Assembly (NCBI GenBank): GCA_028876035.1
Contig: JAGWTK010000248.1
Coordinates: forward strand, 1-6,071
From: Bacteroidota bacterium
GTDB lineage: Bacteria; Bacteroidota; Bacteroidia; Chitinophagales; Chitinophagaceae
DNA: 6,071 nucleotides
Direction: 5' to 3'
Of the stretch, positions 4,676 to 6,071 are shown in pieces; positions within the stretch are counted from its first letter, which is position 1, and every line of letters starts with the position of its first letter. The notes beneath the pieces are model-generated. The model was not told the DNA's origin, ran no database searches, and was given only the letters and a program-made list of their open reading frames with translations. A program made the translations under genes and the position numbers.

Positions 4676-6071
4676 ATGAACCCAAATACCGGCGGACAGG
4701 CAGGATTTTTTGAAGCAGCATACGAAAAGTTGAATACGGAGCAGCGAAGGGCGGTGGACAGTATTGAAGGACCGGTAATGGTGAATGCGGGTCCAGGTAC
4801 CGGCAAAACGCAGATCCTGGCGTTGCGGATTGCGAACATATTATATAAGACAGATACCGATCCGGCCGCCATACTTTGTTTGACCTACACGGAGAATGGT
4901 GCGGTGGAAATGCGTAACCGGCTTTTGTCGGTCATCGGCAGTGCAGCCTACAAAATTCGCATTCATACTTTCCATTCTTTTTGTAATGAAGTCATCCAGG
5001 ATAACCTTAACTGGTTTGGCAAACTCAACCTCGCACCCATCGGTGATCTGGAAGAAATCGATTTATTTTACCGGCTGATCGATAGCATCGAACCCGGTAA
5101 CCCGCTCAAACGATTCCGTGGTGAAGTGTATTACGAAGCAAAGCGCCTGAAAAGTTTATATAGTTTGATGAAGAAAGAGGCCTGGACGCCCGAGTTCCTA
5201 GATGAACGTATAACGGCTTACCTGCAGGAGCTGCCCACCAAAGAGGGATTTTTTTACAAACGCAAATACAAAACCTTCAATGCCGGCGATCCTAAACCCG
5301 ATGCGATCAAATCGGAGACCGAGAAAATGGAAGTACTGCGGGCGGCGGCCTGGCTCTATCCCCGGTACAACAGCATGATGAGCGATGCGGGCCGCTACAA
5401 CTTCGATGATATGATCCTGTGGGTGCTCGACGCCTTTGGTAAAAACAGTTCCATGCTAGCCGATTACCAGGAGAAATTTTTGTATTTCCTGGTAGATGAG
5501 TTCCAGGATACCAGTCGTGCACAGAACCTTTTGCTGCAACAACTCACCGGCTATTGGCCCAATCCCAACCTGTTTGTAGTAGGAGATGCCGACCAGAGTA
5601 TTTTTTCCTTTCAGGATGCCAACGTAGAAAACATACTGGAGTTTGAAAAGAAATATGCCGATAGTTTAACGAAGATCGATTTGGTGAACAACTATCGTTC
5701 GAGCCAAACAATACTCGATGCGGCCCATCATGTAATCGAACACAACCTGGTGCGCACCGTGCAGGCAACGGCCAACCATCCACTGTATGCAGCCAATCCG
5801 CGGTTTACCGATGCCGGTATTCCTCCCATCGTGGTGGCCTATCCCAATCCAGCCCAGGAAGCGGTGGATATCGCGGCACAGATAGAAAATTTGATTGCGA
5901 AAGCTGTCAGCGGTAACGAAATTGCCGTTGTCTACCGCAACCACGCACAGGTAACCCCCATCGTGGAGATTCTCGAGCAAAAAAAGATTCCCGTCAATAC
6001 GCGGCGGAAAACCGATTTGCTGCAACTGCCTTTTATTCAAAACATCATCAAACTGCTTACCTGGATCCGCC
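4676..6071 (+). CDS. UvrD/PcrA-like superfamily 1 DNA helicase, N-terminal part (truncated by the window)
   Basis: The frame is open for 465 codons from ATG 4676 to the right edge, so the C-terminus is outside the window. An in-frame TGA at 4670-4672 makes this the first possible ATG. SF1A helicase motifs appear in order: Q-motif LNTEQRRAV (19-27), Walker A AGPGTGKT (38-45), motif Ia LTYTENGAVEM, motif Ib IHTFHSF, motif II VDEFQDT (273-279), motif III VGDADQSIFSF with GDADQ at 303-307 and motif IV NNYRSS (338-343). The stretch between Ib and II is the 1B region. The protein should unwind DNA 3' to 5' using ATP, in repair or recombination. Whether it is a plain UvrD/PcrA type or a longer Bacteroidota form with a C-terminal nuclease domain cannot be told from this half. 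It is divergent from the two-component operon and shares only the 174-bp intergenic region with it. Confidence 0.93.
   Translation, partial: MNPNTGGQAGFFEAAYEKLNTEQRRAVDSIEGPVMVNAGPGTGKTQILALRIANILYKTDTDPAAILCLTYTENGAVEMRNRLLSVIGSAAYKIRIHTFHSFCNEVIQDNLNWFGKLNLAPIGDLEEIDLFYRLIDSIEPGNPLKRFRGEVYYEAKRLKSLYSLMKKEAWTPEFLDERITAYLQELPTKEGFFYKRKYKTFNAGDPKPDAIKSETEKMEVLRAAAWLYPRYNSMMSDAGRYNFDDMILWVLDAFGKNSSMLADYQEKFLYFLVDEFQDTSRAQNLLLQQLTGYWPNPNLFVVGDADQSIFSFQDANVENILEFEKKYADSLTKIDLVNNYRSSQTILDAAHHVIEHNLVRTVQATANHPLYAANPRFTDAGIPPIVVAYPNPAQEAVDIAAQIENLIAKAVSGNEIAVVYRNHAQVTPIVEILEQKKIPVNTRRKTDLLQLPFIQNIIKLLTWIR

Noticed and set aside
5307..6040. Several - strand open frames of 71-124 codons
   Set aside because: All are antisense to the helicase, whose motifs are in perfect order on the + strand.
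233..6071. The possibility of an undescribed defence or mobile system combining the helicase with the regulators
   Set aside because: The helicase is divergent from the operon, has ordinary UvrD-type motifs and its own promoter box. No nuclease, toxin, integrase, direct-repeat boundary or composition change is visible that would tie the two parts together.

Overview
The window looks like chromosomal DNA from a member of the Bacteroidota, most likely a Chitinophagaceae-type bacterium. This is an inference. It rests on a perfect TAnnTTTG-type -7 box directly in front of the helicase start, on weak or A-rich ribosome binding sites, on the style of the proteins (soluble PAS-PAS hybrid kinases, NtrC-like regulators whose receiver carries K-D in place of K-P), and on moderate base composition. 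I see no insertion sequence, CRISPR array, rRNA or tRNA.

Layout. Positions 1-232 hold no gene I can support. They contain a bidirectional intrinsic terminator (63-91), three degenerate tandem 8-mers (133-156) and a second terminator (159-201) that ends the leftward genes. Positions 233-4501 carry a leftward (- strand) signalling cluster. In transcription order it is a sigma-54-dependent NtrC-type response regulator (4501-3140), a soluble hybrid histidine kinase PAS-PAS-HisKA-HATPase-REC-Hpt (3118-767), and a stand-alone receiver protein (625-233). The first two genes are 21 bases apart and form an obvious operon. The third lies 141 bases further on and has its own candidate promoter signals. 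Positions 4502-4675 are a divergent intergenic region with several possible regulatory sites. From 4676 to the right edge runs the N-terminal part (465 codons) of a UvrD/PcrA-like superfamily 1 helicase on the + strand, not functionally connected to the signalling genes.

How the genes may work together. The kinase has every residue needed for a multistep phosphorelay (H286 to D576 to H725). Two receivers with intact phospho-acceptor aspartates are encoded beside it: D57 of the NtrC-type activator and D55 of the small receiver. The simplest model is a branched relay from the Hpt domain, with transcription as one output and a protein-interaction or phosphate-sink role as the other. Two non-coding observations suggest feedback. 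The same gapped sequence TTGGGAA-N7-TGC, which has the GG-N10-GC spacing of a -24/-12 promoter, occurs upstream of both leftward transcription units. A 26-bp inverted repeat (4586-4611) sits at roughly -75 relative to the candidate start in front of the activator gene, where an enhancer for an NtrC-type protein would be plausible. The proteins belong to well-known families. The regulatory wiring is the part worth checking.
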